Under the pieces are notes generated by a model that saw only the letters and a list, made by a program, of their open reading frames with translations, ran no database searches and was not told where the DNA came from. A stretch of DNA of 64,000 bases, from NCBI RefSeq assembly GCF_009208555.1, contig NZ_WFLI01000012.1, positions 1 through 64,000 of the forward strand, given 5' to 3'. Shown here piece by piece: positions 44,961 through 54,732 of the stretch. This stretch comes from Janthinobacterium violaceinigrum (GTDB lineage Bacteria > Pseudomonadota > Gammaproteobacteria > Burkholderiales > Burkholderiaceae_D). The first letter of the stretch is position 1. Each line of letters opens with the position of its first letter. The translations under genes and the position numbers were made by a program.

Positions 44961-46358
44961 ATGACTGATCAATTCTCCAAAAAGGGCGAAGCCTGGTCGG
45001 CCCGGTTTTCCGAACCGGTCTCGGACCTCGTCAAGCGCTACACAGCTTCTGTATTTTTTGACAAGCGCCTGGCGCTGTTCGACATCGAAGGTTCGCTGGC
45101 CCATGCGGAAATGCTGCATGCGCAAGCCATCATCAGCCCGGCCGACTACGCGGAAATCCAGCGCGGCATGGCGCAAATCTCGCAGGAAATCGCCGCCGGC
45201 CAGTTCGAATGGCTGCTGGACCTGGAAGATGTCCACCTGAATATCGAAAAACGCCTGACCGAGCTGGTAGGCGATGCGGGCAAGCGCCTGCACACGGGCC
45301 GTTCGCGCAACGACCAGGTGGCAACCGACATCCGCCTGTACGTGCGTGCCGCCATCGACGACATCACCGCCCTGCTGGCGACGTTCCGCAGCGCGCTGAC
45401 GGACCTGGCCGAGCAGCATGCCGACACCATCATGCCGGGCTTTACCCACATGCAGGTGGCCCAGCCGATCACCTTTGGCCACCACATGCTGGCCTACGTG
45501 GAAATGTTCGGCCGCGATGCCGAGCGCATGGCCGACTGCCGCAAGCGCGTCAACCGCCTGCCGCTGGGCGCCGCCGCACTGGCCGGCACCACCTTCCCCA
45601 TCGACCGCCTGCGCGTGGCCAAGACCCTGGGCTTCGACGACGTCTGCCACAACTCGCTCGACGCCGTGTCGGACCGCGATTTCGCCATCGAATTCTGCGC
45701 CGCCTCCGCCGTGCTGATGATGCACGTGTCGCGCATGGCCGAAGAACTGGTGATCTGGATGAGCCCGCGCATCGGCTTCATCGACATCGCCGACCGCTTC
45801 TGCACCGGCTCGTCGATCATGCCGCAAAAGAAAAACCCGGACGTGCCGGAACTGGCGCGTGGCAAGACGGGCCGCGTGTATGGCCACCTGACGGGCCTGC
45901 TGACCCTGATGAAAGGCCAGCCGCTGGCCTACAACAAGGACAACCAGGAAGACAAGGAACCGCTGTTCGACACCGTCGACACCGTCATCGACACCCTGCG
46001 CATCTTCGCCGACATGGCCGGCGGCATCACGGTGAAACCGGAAGCGATGCGTGCGGCAGCCCTGCAAGGCTACGCCACGGCGACCGACCTGGCCGACTAC
46101 CTGGTCAAGAAGGGCTTGCCGTTCCGCGACGCGCATGAAGCGGTGGCCCTGGCCGTGCGCGCCTGCGTCGACGCCGGTTGCGACCTGGCCGACCTGTCGC
46201 TGGAGCAGCTGCGCGCCTTCTCGCCCCTGACGGACGAAGACGTGTTCGAAGTGCTGACCCTGGAAGGCTCCGTGGCCGCACGCGACCACGTGGGCGGCAC
46301 GGCGCCGCGCCAGGTGCGCGCCGCGATTGCCCGCGTACGCACGCAGCTGGAAAAATAA
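44961..46358 (+). CDS. argH: Argininosuccinate lyase
   Basis: 465 aa. Splits argininosuccinate to arginine and fumarate, the last step of arginine synthesis. Visible motifs are [33 protein letters not shown], and the fumarase-superfamily signature [15 protein letters not shown] carrying the catalytic Ser. The length is normal. The gene stands alone between a strong -10 and a terminator, as is common in betaproteobacteria. Confidence 0.97.
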   Translation: MTDQFSKKGEAWSARFSEPVSDLVKRYTASVFFDKRLALFDIEGSLAHAEMLHAQAIISPADYAEIQRGMAQISQEIAAGQFEWLLDLEDVHLNIEKRLTELVGDAGKRLHTGRSRNDQVATDIRLYVRAAIDDITALLATFRSALTDLAEQHADTIMPGFTHMQVAQPITFGHHMLAYVEMFGRDAERMADCRKRVNRLPLGAAALAGTTFPIDRLRVAKTLGFDDVCHNSLDAVSDRDFAIEFCAASAVLMMHVSRMAEELVIWMSPRIGFIDIADRFCTGSSIMPQKKNPDVPELARGKTGRVYGHLTGLLTLMKGQPLAYNKDNQEDKEPLFDTVDTVIDTLRIFADMAGGITVKPEAMRAAALQGYATATDLADYLVKKGLPFRDAHEAVALAVRACVDAGCDLADLSLEQLRAFSPLTDEDVFEVLTLEGSVAARDHVGGTAPRQVRAAIARVRTQLEK

Positions 46359-46378
46359 ACGGCGCCTGCGCCTGTCCA

Positions 46379-46411
46379 CGCCCCGCTGCATCGCTGCAGC
46401 GGGGCGTTTTT
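46379..46411 (+). terminator. argH terminator
   Basis: CGCCCCGCTGCA-TCGC-TGCAGCGGGGCG, a perfect 12-bp stem, then TTTTT. It ends at the stop of the convergent gene. Confidence 0.9.
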
Positions 46412-47067
46412 CATTGCGCGACGATTTTCGACAGCACGGAAAACGCCGCCCCCGTCTGCGATGCTTCCAGCAGCAAGGTCAGCTCCGTGTAGGTGCAGAT
46501 GATGTTGATCAGGTTGATGCGCTCCCACGCCAGGCGCTTGAGGATGGCGTGATACACGCCTGGCGTGTAGCAGGTTTCGGGTGCCAGGTGCAAGGTCACG
46601 GCCGTGACCCGCTCCAGGCGCGCCAGTTCCTGCTCTGCGCCGAAGACCTCCTCCACCAGCGCATGCAGCGAGCGGCTGCAGATCACCATCACCTCGTTGA
46701 CGCCGCGCGTCACCGTAATGAACGTGCCGCGCTGGGGGGCGGCCAGCGCCAGCAACTGGCGCTGGCAGGCGTAGGTCTGGTCGGAATAGCGGTAGGTAAA
46801 AATCATCAATTCGCTGCGCGTGGACAGTTCGCCCGCGCGGTGCGCCAGCACGATCTCGCGGCTTTTCTGCTGCGGCATCCGCTCGGCCAGGCGGCGCAGC
46901 GCCATCACCACGGCCGCCTGGCCCACGGGCTTCCATAGGTCCGTCTGCAACTGCGGCTGCAGCTGGCGCGCCAGCTCCGACAGGTTAAGCAGGCCCCGGC
47001 CCAGTCCCTCGCTGAGAAAGGCCGACTCCATCACGATCTGTTCCACTTTGGTCGCTATCGAAAGCAT
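46411..47067 (-). CDS. ACT-domain-like protein resembling an aspartokinase regulatory tail
   Basis: 218 aa, cytoplasmic. The N-terminal part is helical (TKVEQIVMESAFLSEGLGRG, LARQLQPQLQ) and may bind DNA or dimerise. Residues about 120-215 look like two ACT-type units: RGTFITVTRGVNEVMVICSR and HAILKRLAWERINLINIICT-YTELTLLLE. The last stretch is close to the aspartokinase effector domain. No kinase domain is present. The start at 47067 was set by the first Met of the compact domain; a frame to 47274 is open. It could sense an amino acid, but this is inference. Confidence 0.6.
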   Translation of the reverse strand: MLSIATKVEQIVMESAFLSEGLGRGLLNLSELARQLQPQLQTDLWKPVGQAAVVMALRRLAERMPQQKSREIVLAHRAGELSTRSELMIFTYRYSDQTYACQRQLLALAAPQRGTFITVTRGVNEVMVICSRSLHALVEEVFGAEQELARLERVTAVTLHLAPETCYTPGVYHAILKRLAWERINLINIICTYTELTLLLEASQTGAAFSVLSKIVAQ

Positions 47068-47218
47068 AGTTCTTCGGGCCGGTGATTCCGGTGCACGCAC
47101 CAGGAGCCGGCAACCCTTCCTGAAAAAAAGGATGCACTGCGCCAGCGGCCGCGCCGGGCGGCGCGGTCGGACTCGCTGAGAAGAACCCCCTCGCGGGGGA
47201 AGAGCCAGGTAGCGGCGG

Positions 47219-47299
47219 CTAGGAAGGCGGATGCAGCATGAATGCCGCTCCAGAGGGGAAATGGCTGAAACCAACAGCAGAAAACAGAACTGACGTCAT
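47219..47299 (-). CDS. Possible 26-codon leader peptide upstream of the ACT-like gene
   Basis: MTSVLFSAVGFSHFPSGAAF followed by MLHPPS and a TAG. GGGAG lies six bases before its ATG. Downstream, before the ACT gene, are a CCCCC-TCGC-GGGGG hairpin (47186-47199), a GC-rich CCGCGCCG-CC-CGGCGCGG hairpin and a T7 run (47124-47130). The order of leader peptide, hairpins and U-run recalls attenuation, but the T-run is not directly joined to a stem. This is speculative. Confidence 0.3.
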   Translation of the reverse strand: MTSVLFSAVGFSHFPSGAAFMLHPPS

Positions 47300-47741
47300 G
47301 TGAAACTCCCGATTTTTTTCCCGATGCGCTGTATCTGGACGCGGTCATTGCCGCGTGCGCTTTTTTTGTCCTCGCGTAGCCCGCTGGGGATCACGCGAAT
47401 ACCTAGTGTAGATCGCAACATTTAAAAAATGCAACAGTGTTTTTCCAACAGAACGCGCCATTTGACGAAGTAGTCCAAAACAAAAATTGCAGCTTGCGAT
47501 AAATCAAACTTTCCTCTAGTGCAGCGCCGATAAATGTTCAATTCTTAACAAAAATTCGTGTAGTGACCCATTTCTTGAATTTTTTGACATGGCGATATCG
47601 ACAAGTTTAGTGTCCCCCTACCCGGCGTCATGCCACCACAAAACGACAGGCTATCCGCCTGCCGCCAGGCCCGTCGGGGTGGCCATCAGACATCGCGGCC
47701 AGTTCATTCACCATTTCCTTAACCGATACCATGGAGCAGAA
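47300..47741. other. AT-rich intergenic region upstream of the M4 protease
   Basis: No gene was seen. The stretch 47400-47590 is clearly AT-richer than the surroundings. A TTGACA (47583-47588) with TTTAGT 16 bases further (47605-47610) is a possible promoter for the protease gene, giving a leader of about 125 bases. No known riboswitch pattern was recognised. Confidence 0.4.
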
Positions 47742-50273
47742 ATGAATTTACGTTTGACGATAGTTGCCGCATCCATCGCCGCCCTGCCGCTGATGGCCAC
47801 CACGGCCGACGCCGCCACGCCGCTGCCACAAACCCTGATGGCCGCGCCGGTCACCCTGGCCTCTCCACAAGAGAACGCCAGCCTGGTCAACAAGCTGGCG
47901 GCGCAGGCGCGCAGCCGCGGCCTCAATACCGAACATGGCTTTGCCGTCGGCGCCCAGCATCCGGGCGTCAGCGGCACGCGCGTGAGCCGCGTCCAGCACA
48001 CCTACAAGGGCTTGCCCGTCTTCGGTTCCGAGACGGTCGTGGTCAGCAACAACGCCGGCGACATCGTCAGCGAATCCGTGTCGGACCGCGCCTCCGGCCT
48101 CGGTAGCGGCGGCGTCAATTCCGTCACCCGCAGCGCCACCACCGATATCGACACCACGCCGGCCGTCAGCGCCGCCGCCGCCATCGCCGCCGCAGTGAAA
48201 AACATCGGCGTGCCGGCCGTCGACCATGTGCCGCCGCAGGCGCAGCTGCTGATCTATCCCGTGATGAAAACAGTGCGCGTGGCTGGCGCCGAGAACAAAT
48301 CGGAAGCCGCGCTGAACGCCCTCGACGTGCAGGACGTGGTCGACCACTACGAGCTGGCCTACCTCGTGCAGACGCGCATGATCAGCGGCAACAAGCCCGT
48401 CTACTACGACACCATCGTCAGCGCCAAGGATGGCCGCATCCTGCGTCAATGGAAAGCCCTGAAAACCGTGGCCGGCATCGGCAACAGCCAGTACAACGGC
48501 CAGGTGCCGCTCAACACCACGCTCACGGGCAGCACCTACACCATGAAGGACCCCAGCCGCGGCACGGGCGGCAGCTTCGGCGGCATGGCCATCACGAATG
48601 CCAACCACGGCACCACCTCGGGCAGCGTGTACAGCAGCACCAGCAATACCTGGGGCGACGGCCAGCAATACATCAGCGGCGGCAGCACCACCAACGCCAA
48701 CGGCCAGACGGCAGCCGTGAACGCCATGTGGGGCCTGATGAACACCTACGACACGCACAAGAATGTGCTGGGCTGGTCCAGCCTGGACGGCAACAACACG
48801 GCCACGCACATCGCCGCCCACGTCAACACGGCCTACGACAACGCCTACTACGACAGCAGCTGCAAGTGCATGTACATCGGCGACGGCGGCAGCTCGTTCA
48901 ACAACCTCGGTTCCATCGACGTGATCGGCCACGAAATGGGCCACGGCATCACGGACGCTACCTCGGGCCTGATCTACTCGCAAGAATCGGGCGGCTTGAA
49001 CGAATCGAGCTCGGACATCGCCGGTGAAATGGTGGAAGCCTATGCGCGCGCCGGCGGCACGGGCACCAGTATCCCCAACACGGGCAACGATTGGATGACG
49101 GGCAAGGAGATCGCCAAGAATGGCCAGCCGCTGCGTTGGCTGTACAAGCCAAGCAAGGATGGCAGCAGCCCGAATGCGTGGAGCAGCACCATCAAGAACC
49201 TCGACGTCCACTACAGCAGCGGCCCGAACAACCGCATGTTCTACTTCCTGTCGCAAGGTTCGAACTCCACGTCCAGCAGCGACTACTACAGCTCCTACCT
49301 GAACAAGAGCCCGCTGGCCATGACGGGTATCGGCAGCGACAAGGCCTACCGCATCTGGTTCAAGGCCGCGACCACCAAGTTCACCTCGTCGACCAACTAC
49401 GCCGATGCGCGCAACAAGGTGCTGCAGGCAGCCGAGGAACTGTATGGCGTGGGCAGCGCCGAGTCGATCGCCGTCAAGCGCGCCTATGCGGCCATCAACG
49501 TGGGCGCCGACGTCGATGAATCGACCACGGGCGGCGCGGTGAGCATCACCAGCCAGCCGGCCAGCATCACGGTCGCACCGGGCGCCACCGCCTCGTTCGC
49601 CGTGGGCGCGGGCGGCGGCACGGCACCGTACACCTACAAGTGGTACCGCAACGGCGCCGTGATCAGCGGCGCCACGTCGCCCGCCTACAGCTTCACGGCT
49701 GCAGCGGCCGACAACGGCGCCGTCTTCAAGGCCACGGTGACGGATTCGTCCTCGCCAGCCGTGACGGCGACGTCGAACAACGCCACCCTGACGGTGGGCA
49801 CCAGCAGCGCCACCGAACGCGTGACGAACGGCGGCTTCGAGTCCGGCGCCACGGGCTGGAGCGGCACCACGGGCGCCATCGGCACCTTCACGGGCCAGGT
49901 GGCGTATGAAGGCACGCAGTACGCCTGGCTGGGCGGCAATGGCGCCACGGCCAGCGAATCGCTGACGCAAAGCGTGGCCATTCCGGCCGCCGCCACGTCC
50001 GCCAGCCTGAGCTTCGCGCTGCACATCGACACGGCGGAAACGGGCAATACCGTGTACGACAAGCTGGTCGTCACCGTGAAGAACAGCGCCGGCACCGTGC
50101 TGGGCACCCTGGCCACGTATTCGAACGTGAACAAGGCAGCCGGCTACCAGATCCGCACGTTCGACCTGATCGCCTACAAGGGCCAGACCGTGCAGATCTC
50201 GTTTGCCGCGACCGAGGACGCTTCGCTGCAAACCTCGTTCGTGATCGACAAGGTCAGCCTGGTTACCCAGTAA
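47742..50273 (+). CDS. Exported M4 (thermolysin-like) metalloprotease with Ig-like and jelly-roll tail
   Basis: 843 aa. Signal peptide MNLRLTIVAASIAALPLMAT...ADA, then an FTP-type propeptide (about 45-230). In the catalytic domain HEMGHGITD starts at His 397, and the third zinc ligand is Glu 421 in GLNESSSD, exactly 24 residues on as in thermolysin. The tail has an Ig-like domain (about 605-685, SITVAPGATASFAVGAGG) and a C-terminal jelly-roll module (NGGFESGATGWSG ... IDKVSLVTQ). GGAG lies six bases before the ATG. Such proteases leave by a type II system, and one is encoded immediately downstream. Confidence 0.93.
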   Translation: MNLRLTIVAASIAALPLMATTADAATPLPQTLMAAPVTLASPQENASLVNKLAAQARSRGLNTEHGFAVGAQHPGVSGTRVSRVQHTYKGLPVFGSETVVVSNNAGDIVSESVSDRASGLGSGGVNSVTRSATTDIDTTPAVSAAAAIAAAVKNIGVPAVDHVPPQAQLLIYPVMKTVRVAGAENKSEAALNALDVQDVVDHYELAYLVQTRMISGNKPVYYDTIVSAKDGRILRQWKALKTVAGIGNSQYNGQVPLNTTLTGSTYTMKDPSRGTGGSFGGMAITNANHGTTSGSVYSSTSNTWGDGQQYISGGSTTNANGQTAAVNAMWGLMNTYDTHKNVLGWSSLDGNNTATHIAAHVNTAYDNAYYDSSCKCMYIGDGGSSFNNLGSIDVIGHEMGHGITDATSGLIYSQESGGLNESSSDIAGEMVEAYARAGGTGTSIPNTGNDWMTGKEIAKNGQPLRWLYKPSKDGSSPNAWSSTIKNLDVHYSSGPNNRMFYFLSQGSNSTSSSDYYSSYLNKSPLAMTGIGSDKAYRIWFKAATTKFTSSTNYADARNKVLQAAEELYGVGSAESIAVKRAYAAINVGADVDESTTGGAVSITSQPASITVAPGATASFAVGAGGGTAPYTYKWYRNGAVISGATSPAYSFTAAAADNGAVFKATVTDSSSPAVTATSNNATLTVGTSSATERVTNGGFESGATGWSGTTGAIGTFTGQVAYEGTQYAWLGGNGATASESLTQSVAIPAAATSASLSFALHIDTAETGNTVYDKLVVTVKNSAGTVLGTLATYSNVNKAAGYQIRTFDLIAYKGQTVQISFAATEDASLQTSFVIDKVSLVTQ

Positions 50274-50283
50274 GCGGCTGAAC

Positions 50284-50321
50284 ATGCGGGCGGCCGGCCA
50301 ATTGCGGCCAGCCGCCCGCAT
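50284..50321 (+). terminator. Strong hairpin after the M4 protease gene
   Basis: ATGCGGGCGGC and GCCGCCCGCAT pair perfectly around an inner GGCC-rich loop. Only TT follows, so termination may be partial, and some read-through into the secretion operon is possible. Confidence 0.5.
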
Positions 50322-50522
50322 TTAGCAGCACAACACGATTGATTTTCTGGCAATTCCAGTCTACCCTGAGGCAACTCACTGCATCTTGCTGCTGCCGGTA
50401 CCCGCGACGAATTGAACTTTTTTTGGATTGTTCCCGACCGATGCCTACTTTGACCGCACGCGCCTTCCCCCATAACAGCCTGTCCCCGTCCGCTTCCGTC
50501 GCCATGCTCACCTGAGCCGACG

Positions 50523-51716
50523 ATGCAGTTCCACCTCCAGGTGCAGGGCCCGGCGGGCAGCCAGGCGCTGGCCATCGACGCCCCCAGCGAGGCCGAGGCG
50601 ATCCGCGCGGCCGTGCGCGGCGGATGGCGCGTGCTGGCCGTCGATGACGGCAGTGCGCAGGATGCGGGCGCCGCGCCGCGCGCGGGCAAGCAGGGGCTGC
50701 CCCTGCTGCAATTCAGCCAGGAGCTGCTGGCCCTGCTCGAAGCGGGCCTGAACCTGGGCGAGGCCATGGCCACCCTGCACAACAAGGAAACGCGCCCTGG
50801 CGCCAAGGCCACGCTGGCCGCCATCGTGCTCACCCTGCAGCAGGGGCAAAGCTTTTCCGACACCCTGGCCGGTTTTCCCGACATCTTCCCCGACATCTAC
50901 ATCGCCACCGTGCATGCGGCCGAACGCTCGGGCAACCTGCCCGAGGCGCTGGCGCGCTTCGTCGGCTACCAGCTGCAGTTCGACGCCATCCGCAAAAAAC
51001 TGATTTCCGCCGCCATCTACCCGTGCATGCTGCTCGTCGTCGGCGGCCTGGTGACGCTGTTCCTGCTCGGCTATGTGGTGCCGAAGTTCAGCGTCGTCTA
51101 CGAAAGCTCGGGCCGCGAAATTCCCTGGATGTCGCAGATGCTGCTGGGCTTTGGCCAGACCCTGGCCGCGCACCCGCTGCTGTGCGCCGGCGCGCTGGCC
51201 GCCGCCGTCGGCGCCGTGGTCTTCGGCGCCGCCAATGCCGGCGCGCGCCAGGCCCTGGTCCTGCGTCTGCTGCGCCTGCCCGTGCTGGCCGGGAAGGCGG
51301 CGGAATTCCGCCTGGCCCGCTTTTACCGCGCCCTGAGCCTGCTGCTGCATGCGGGCATCCCCCTGCACAAGGCGCTGGCCATGGTCGCGCCCATGCTGCT
51401 GCCGGCGCAGCAGGAGCAGCTGGCGCAGGCGCGCCGCGCGGTGCAGGAAGGCATGCCGTTTTCCACCGCGCTGGAACAGGCCGGCATGGCCACGCCCGTG
51501 GCGCAATCGCTGCTGAAAGTGGGAGAAAACACGGGCCGCCTGGGCGACATGCTGGAACGTTCGGCCAAATTCCACGATGAGGAATTTGCCCGCTGGGTGG
51601 ACTGGGCTTCGCGCCTGCTCGAACCGCTCTTGATGACCATCATCGGCGTGGTGATCGGCGGCGTGGTGGTGCTGATGTACATGCCGATCTTTGAACTGGC
51701 CGGGAGCTTATCTTGA
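50523..51716 (+). CDS. GspF/PilC-type inner-membrane platform protein
   Basis: 397 aa. The two T2SSF repeats are clear: QFSQELLALLEAGLNLGEAMATL ... TVHAAERSGNLPEAL, and RFYRALSLLLHAGIPLHKALAMV ... LLKVGENTGRLGDML. Three membrane spans lie near 165-195, 215-240 and 370-392. It assembles pseudopilins with the ATPase. It is the first gene of the ten-gene secretion block, 10 bp before the ATPase gene. Its ribosome site is weak. Confidence 0.93.
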   Translation: MQFHLQVQGPAGSQALAIDAPSEAEAIRAAVRGGWRVLAVDDGSAQDAGAAPRAGKQGLPLLQFSQELLALLEAGLNLGEAMATLHNKETRPGAKATLAAIVLTLQQGQSFSDTLAGFPDIFPDIYIATVHAAERSGNLPEALARFVGYQLQFDAIRKKLISAAIYPCMLLVVGGLVTLFLLGYVVPKFSVVYESSGREIPWMSQMLLGFGQTLAAHPLLCAGALAAAVGAVVFGAANAGARQALVLRLLRLPVLAGKAAEFRLARFYRALSLLLHAGIPLHKALAMVAPMLLPAQQEQLAQARRAVQEGMPFSTALEQAGMATPVAQSLLKVGENTGRLGDMLERSAKFHDEEFARWVDWASRLLEPLLMTIIGVVIGGVVVLMYMPIFELAGSLS

Positions 51717-51726
51717 GGGTCATGCC

Positions 51727-53424
51727 ATGAACGCACGCGACGAAGAACGGGCCGTGCTCGATGCGGCCATGCTGCGCCGCGCCCACGCCAGCGCGCTGGA
51801 ACAGGGCCGTCCGCAGATGGCCGTGCTGCAGGAAACGGCGGCCCTGCCGCCCGAAGTCTTCCTGCGCCAGCTGGCTGCCCTGTTCCGCTATCCGGCCTGG
51901 ACGATGGCCGAGCTGCAAGCCGCCTTGCCCGCGTTTGCCCTGCTGCCCTACACCGATTGCGCCCAGCGCGACTGCGTGCTGCTGCAGCCGGGCGTTCCCG
52001 GCGTGCCGCCCGTGCTCGTCATCGGCAACCCCTTCAGCGAAGACCTGCTGCAGTGGGCCGACTTCGCCCTGTCCACGCCCTTCACGGTGGCGCTGGCGCA
52101 TCCGGACGACCTGGCCGCCTACCTGCAGCAGCAGGAAAGCGTGCAGCAGGCGATGCAGGAAATGCAGCATGGGGACGACGTGCCGGGCCTAGACCAGAGC
52201 ATCGAGGACATCTCACTCATTCGCATCAGCGAAGACAGCAGCCCGGTAGTAAAACTGGTGAACTCCACCATCTACGACGCCCTGAAATTCCAGGCCAGCG
52301 ACATCCACCTCGAATGCGACGTGGCCAGCCTGGTCATCAAATACCGCGTCGACGGCGTGCTGGTGCAGGCGGGCCAGGTGCAGGGCCTGGCGATGGCGGA
52401 ACAGATCATTTCGCGCATCAAGGTGATGGCCGACCTCGACATCGCCGAGCGCCGCATCCCGCAGGACGGCCGCTTCAAGGTGCGCGTGAAAGGGGCTGAG
52501 ATCGATTTCCGCGTCTCCATCATGCCCAATATCTTTGGCGAGGACGCCGTGCTGCGCCTGCTGGACCGGCGCGCACTGACGGAGGCGGCGCAGGCGCTGC
52601 GCCTGGAAAGCCTGGGCCTGAACGAGGATGCCATCGAACAGATACGGCGCCTGGCCGCCAAGCCGCACGGCATGCTGCTGGTGACGGGTCCCACGGGTTC
52701 CGGCAAGACCACCACCTTGTACGCGGCCATCACGGAAATCAACACGGGACGCGACAAGATCGTCACCATCGAAGACCCCGTCGAATACCGGCTGCCGCGC
52801 GTGCTGCAGATTCCCGTCAACGAAAAAAAGGGGCTGACGTTCGCGCGCGGCCTGCGCTCCATCCTGCGCCACGATCCCGACAAGATCATGATCGGCGAGA
52901 TCCGCGACGACGAGACGGCGCAGATCGCCGTGCAGGCGGCGCTCACGGGCCACCTGGTATTTACCACCGTGCACGCGAATAACGTGTTCGACGTGGTGGG
53001 CCGCTTCCTGCACATGGGCGTCGACGCCTACAGCTTTGCGGCGGCCCTGAACGGCATCGTGGCGCAGCGCCTGCTGCGCCTCAATTGCGCCCATTGCGCC
53101 GTCGACGCCAGCGCCGAAGTGCTGGCCGATGCGCAGCAGCTGCGCGACAGCGGCCTGGCCCTGCACCAGGTGCAGGACTGGCAATTCATGGCCGGCAAGG
53201 GCTGCGGCCACTGCCGCGGCACCGGCTACAAGGGCCGCAAGGCCGTCGCCGAGGTCCTGATGCTCAGCGACGCCATGCGCGAAATGATCTGCACGCGCGC
53301 GCCCCTGAGCCAGATGAAGGAAGAAGCGGCGCGCAACGGCTTCCGTCTGGCGCGCGAGGCGGGCCTGGACCTGGTGCGGCGCGGCGAAACCACTTTAGCG
53401 GAGCTCAATCGTGTCACTTATTGA
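51727..53424 (+). CDS. GspE/PilB-type secretion ATPase
   Basis: 565 aa. It powers assembly of the pseudopilus. An N1E-like N-terminal domain (about 1-150) precedes the core: GPTGSGKTTTLYAAI (Walker A), TIEDPVEYR (Asp box), ILRHDPDKIMIGEIRDDETA (Walker B) and TTVHANN (His box). The tetracysteine zinc site is present: NCAHC ... GCGHCRGTGYKG. Its end overlaps the next gene by 14 bases. All catalytic parts look intact. Confidence 0.95.
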   Translation: MNARDEERAVLDAAMLRRAHASALEQGRPQMAVLQETAALPPEVFLRQLAALFRYPAWTMAELQAALPAFALLPYTDCAQRDCVLLQPGVPGVPPVLVIGNPFSEDLLQWADFALSTPFTVALAHPDDLAAYLQQQESVQQAMQEMQHGDDVPGLDQSIEDISLIRISEDSSPVVKLVNSTIYDALKFQASDIHLECDVASLVIKYRVDGVLVQAGQVQGLAMAEQIISRIKVMADLDIAERRIPQDGRFKVRVKGAEIDFRVSIMPNIFGEDAVLRLLDRRALTEAAQALRLESLGLNEDAIEQIRRLAAKPHGMLLVTGPTGSGKTTTLYAAITEINTGRDKIVTIEDPVEYRLPRVLQIPVNEKKGLTFARGLRSILRHDPDKIMIGEIRDDETAQIAVQAALTGHLVFTTVHANNVFDVVGRFLHMGVDAYSFAAALNGIVAQRLLRLNCAHCAVDASAEVLADAQQLRDSGLALHQVQDWQFMAGKGCGHCRGTGYKGRKAVAEVLMLSDAMREMICTRAPLSQMKEEAARNGFRLAREAGLDLVRRGETTLAELNRVTY

Positions 53425-54199
53425 ACGCGTTACCCGGGCCACCGTATGCCTGCACCTGGCGCCGCACGGATTGGACGGCGTGCTGCGCCGCGCCGGCCGT
53501 CCCGTAGCGGACAGCGCTTTTCACGTGCCCATCCTGAACCCCGACGCCAGCTGGGAAGTGGCGCTGGCAAGCTTGCGCGGCTGGCTCGAACAGCACAATG
53601 AAAAAAAACTGCCGCTGGCCGTCAGCCTGGCCAGCCGCTGGTGCGCCATGCTGATGGTGCCGTGGAGCGGCGCCCTGCTCGACCGGGCCAGCGCGCAGCG
53701 CTTCCTGCACAGCCAGTTCGCCGCCGTCTACGGCGATGGCGCGCGCGCCTGGCGCCTCGCTGCCGACGACGCGCCGTACGGCAAGCCGCGCCTGGCCTGC
53801 GGCATCGATGCGGCCCTGCTGCAGGGCGTGCAGGATGCCGCCGCCGCGCATGGCCGGCGCTGCCTGTCCATCGAACCCGTCGTGGGCCCGGCCTGGCGCA
53901 GCATCGCCGGTAGCAAACCTGCCGCCTTCGCCCTGGTGGAAGGGGGACGGCTGCTGCTGGCCACCAGCAGCGGCGGGCGCATCGCAGCCCTGCACAGCCA
54001 GTCCTGCGCCGCCGCCTGGGGCGACGAACTGGATCGGGCGTGGCGGCGCTGGAACTTGCGCGCGCCGCAGCTCGATGCGATCGAACACGTGGCGCTGCTG
54101 GACCTGAGCGGCGAGCCGCAGGATGCACTGCCGGCGCGCTTCCAGCCCGTCGCCGTGGCCAGCGCCGCGCACCTGATGCGGGAGGCCGCATGGGCCTGA
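53411..54199 (+). CDS. PilM/GspL-like cytoplasmic component
   Basis: 262 aa from a GTG at 53411 that overlaps the ATPase gene. There is no membrane span. Alternating beta/alpha segments (VTRATVCLHLAPHGL, AAFALVEGGRLLLATS) are compatible with the actin-like fold of PilM or the cytoplasmic half of GspL, but motif-level support is weak. Assignment rests mainly on order: it lies between E and a PilN-like gene. The family is not recognised with certainty. Confidence 0.6.
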   Translation: MSLIERVTRATVCLHLAPHGLDGVLRRAGRPVADSAFHVPILNPDASWEVALASLRGWLEQHNEKKLPLAVSLASRWCAMLMVPWSGALLDRASAQRFLHSQFAAVYGDGARAWRLAADDAPYGKPRLACGIDAALLQGVQDAAAAHGRRCLSIEPVVGPAWRSIAGSKPAAFALVEGGRLLLATSSGGRIAALHSQSCAAAWGDELDRAWRRWNLRAPQLDAIEHVALLDLSGEPQDALPARFQPVAVASAAHLMREAAWA

Positions 54200-54732
54200 G
54201 CCGCCTGGAATTGCTGGCCCCCGGCGCAATGCAGACGTTCAGCGGCTGGCGCCTGGCCCTGTGCCTGGCAGGCGCCCTGCTGCTGTTGCCGGCCGCCGTG
54301 TACTGGCTGGTGCAGGCGCAGGAAACGCGGCGCCTGGAAGCGCAACTGGCCCAGCTGCAGCCCGCGCGTCCCGTGCGCGCCCCCCTCTCGGCGGCCCAGC
54401 AGCGCGAACGCGACAGCGAACTGAAACAGGTGGCCGCCGCCGTGCGCCAGCTCAACCTGCCCGTCACGCGCCTGGTCAAAACGGTGCAGGCGCCGCGCGA
54501 CCTGCGCGTGGCCCTGCTGGGACTGGACCTGAACGCGCAGCAGGGACAGGATGGCGCCAGCGTCCTGAAAATCGCCGCCGAAGCGGAAACGCCACAGGAC
54601 ATGCTCAACTACCTGGCCTTCCTGAACCAGCAGCCCATGTTCAGTTCCGTGTACCTGCTCAAACACGAGATGAATGCGAACGCTCCCGAACACCCGTACC
54701 GTTTTCAGCTGGAGGCGCAATGGCGGCAATAA
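54190..54732 (+). CDS. PilN-like bitopic assembly protein
   Basis: 180 aa. A single span (about 20-42, LALCLAGALLLLPAAVYWLV) follows a short cytoplasmic start. A coiled-coil helix (QETRRLEAQLAQLQ, QQRERDSELKQVAAAVRQL) and a ferredoxin-like periplasmic domain (about 110-180) come next. This is the build of PilN or the periplasmic half of GspL. It overlaps its upstream neighbour by 10 bases and the downstream one by 13. Confidence 0.65.
   Translation: MGLSRLELLAPGAMQTFSGWRLALCLAGALLLLPAAVYWLVQAQETRRLEAQLAQLQPARPVRAPLSAAQQRERDSELKQVAAAVRQLNLPVTRLVKTVQAPRDLRVALLGLDLNAQQGQDGASVLKIAAEAETPQDMLNYLAFLNQQPMFSSVYLLKHEMNANAPEHPYRFQLEAQWRQ

Noticed and set aside
47068..47741. A riboswitch in the gap between the ACT-like gene and the M4 protease
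   Set aside because: The sequence was compared by eye with cyclic-di-GMP, glycine, TPP, SAM and cobalamin patterns and none fitted; only an attenuator-like layout remains.
47589..47741. Upstream in-frame extension of the M4 protease
   Set aside because: The signal peptide and GGAG site both point to 47742; the extra 51 residues would mask the signal.
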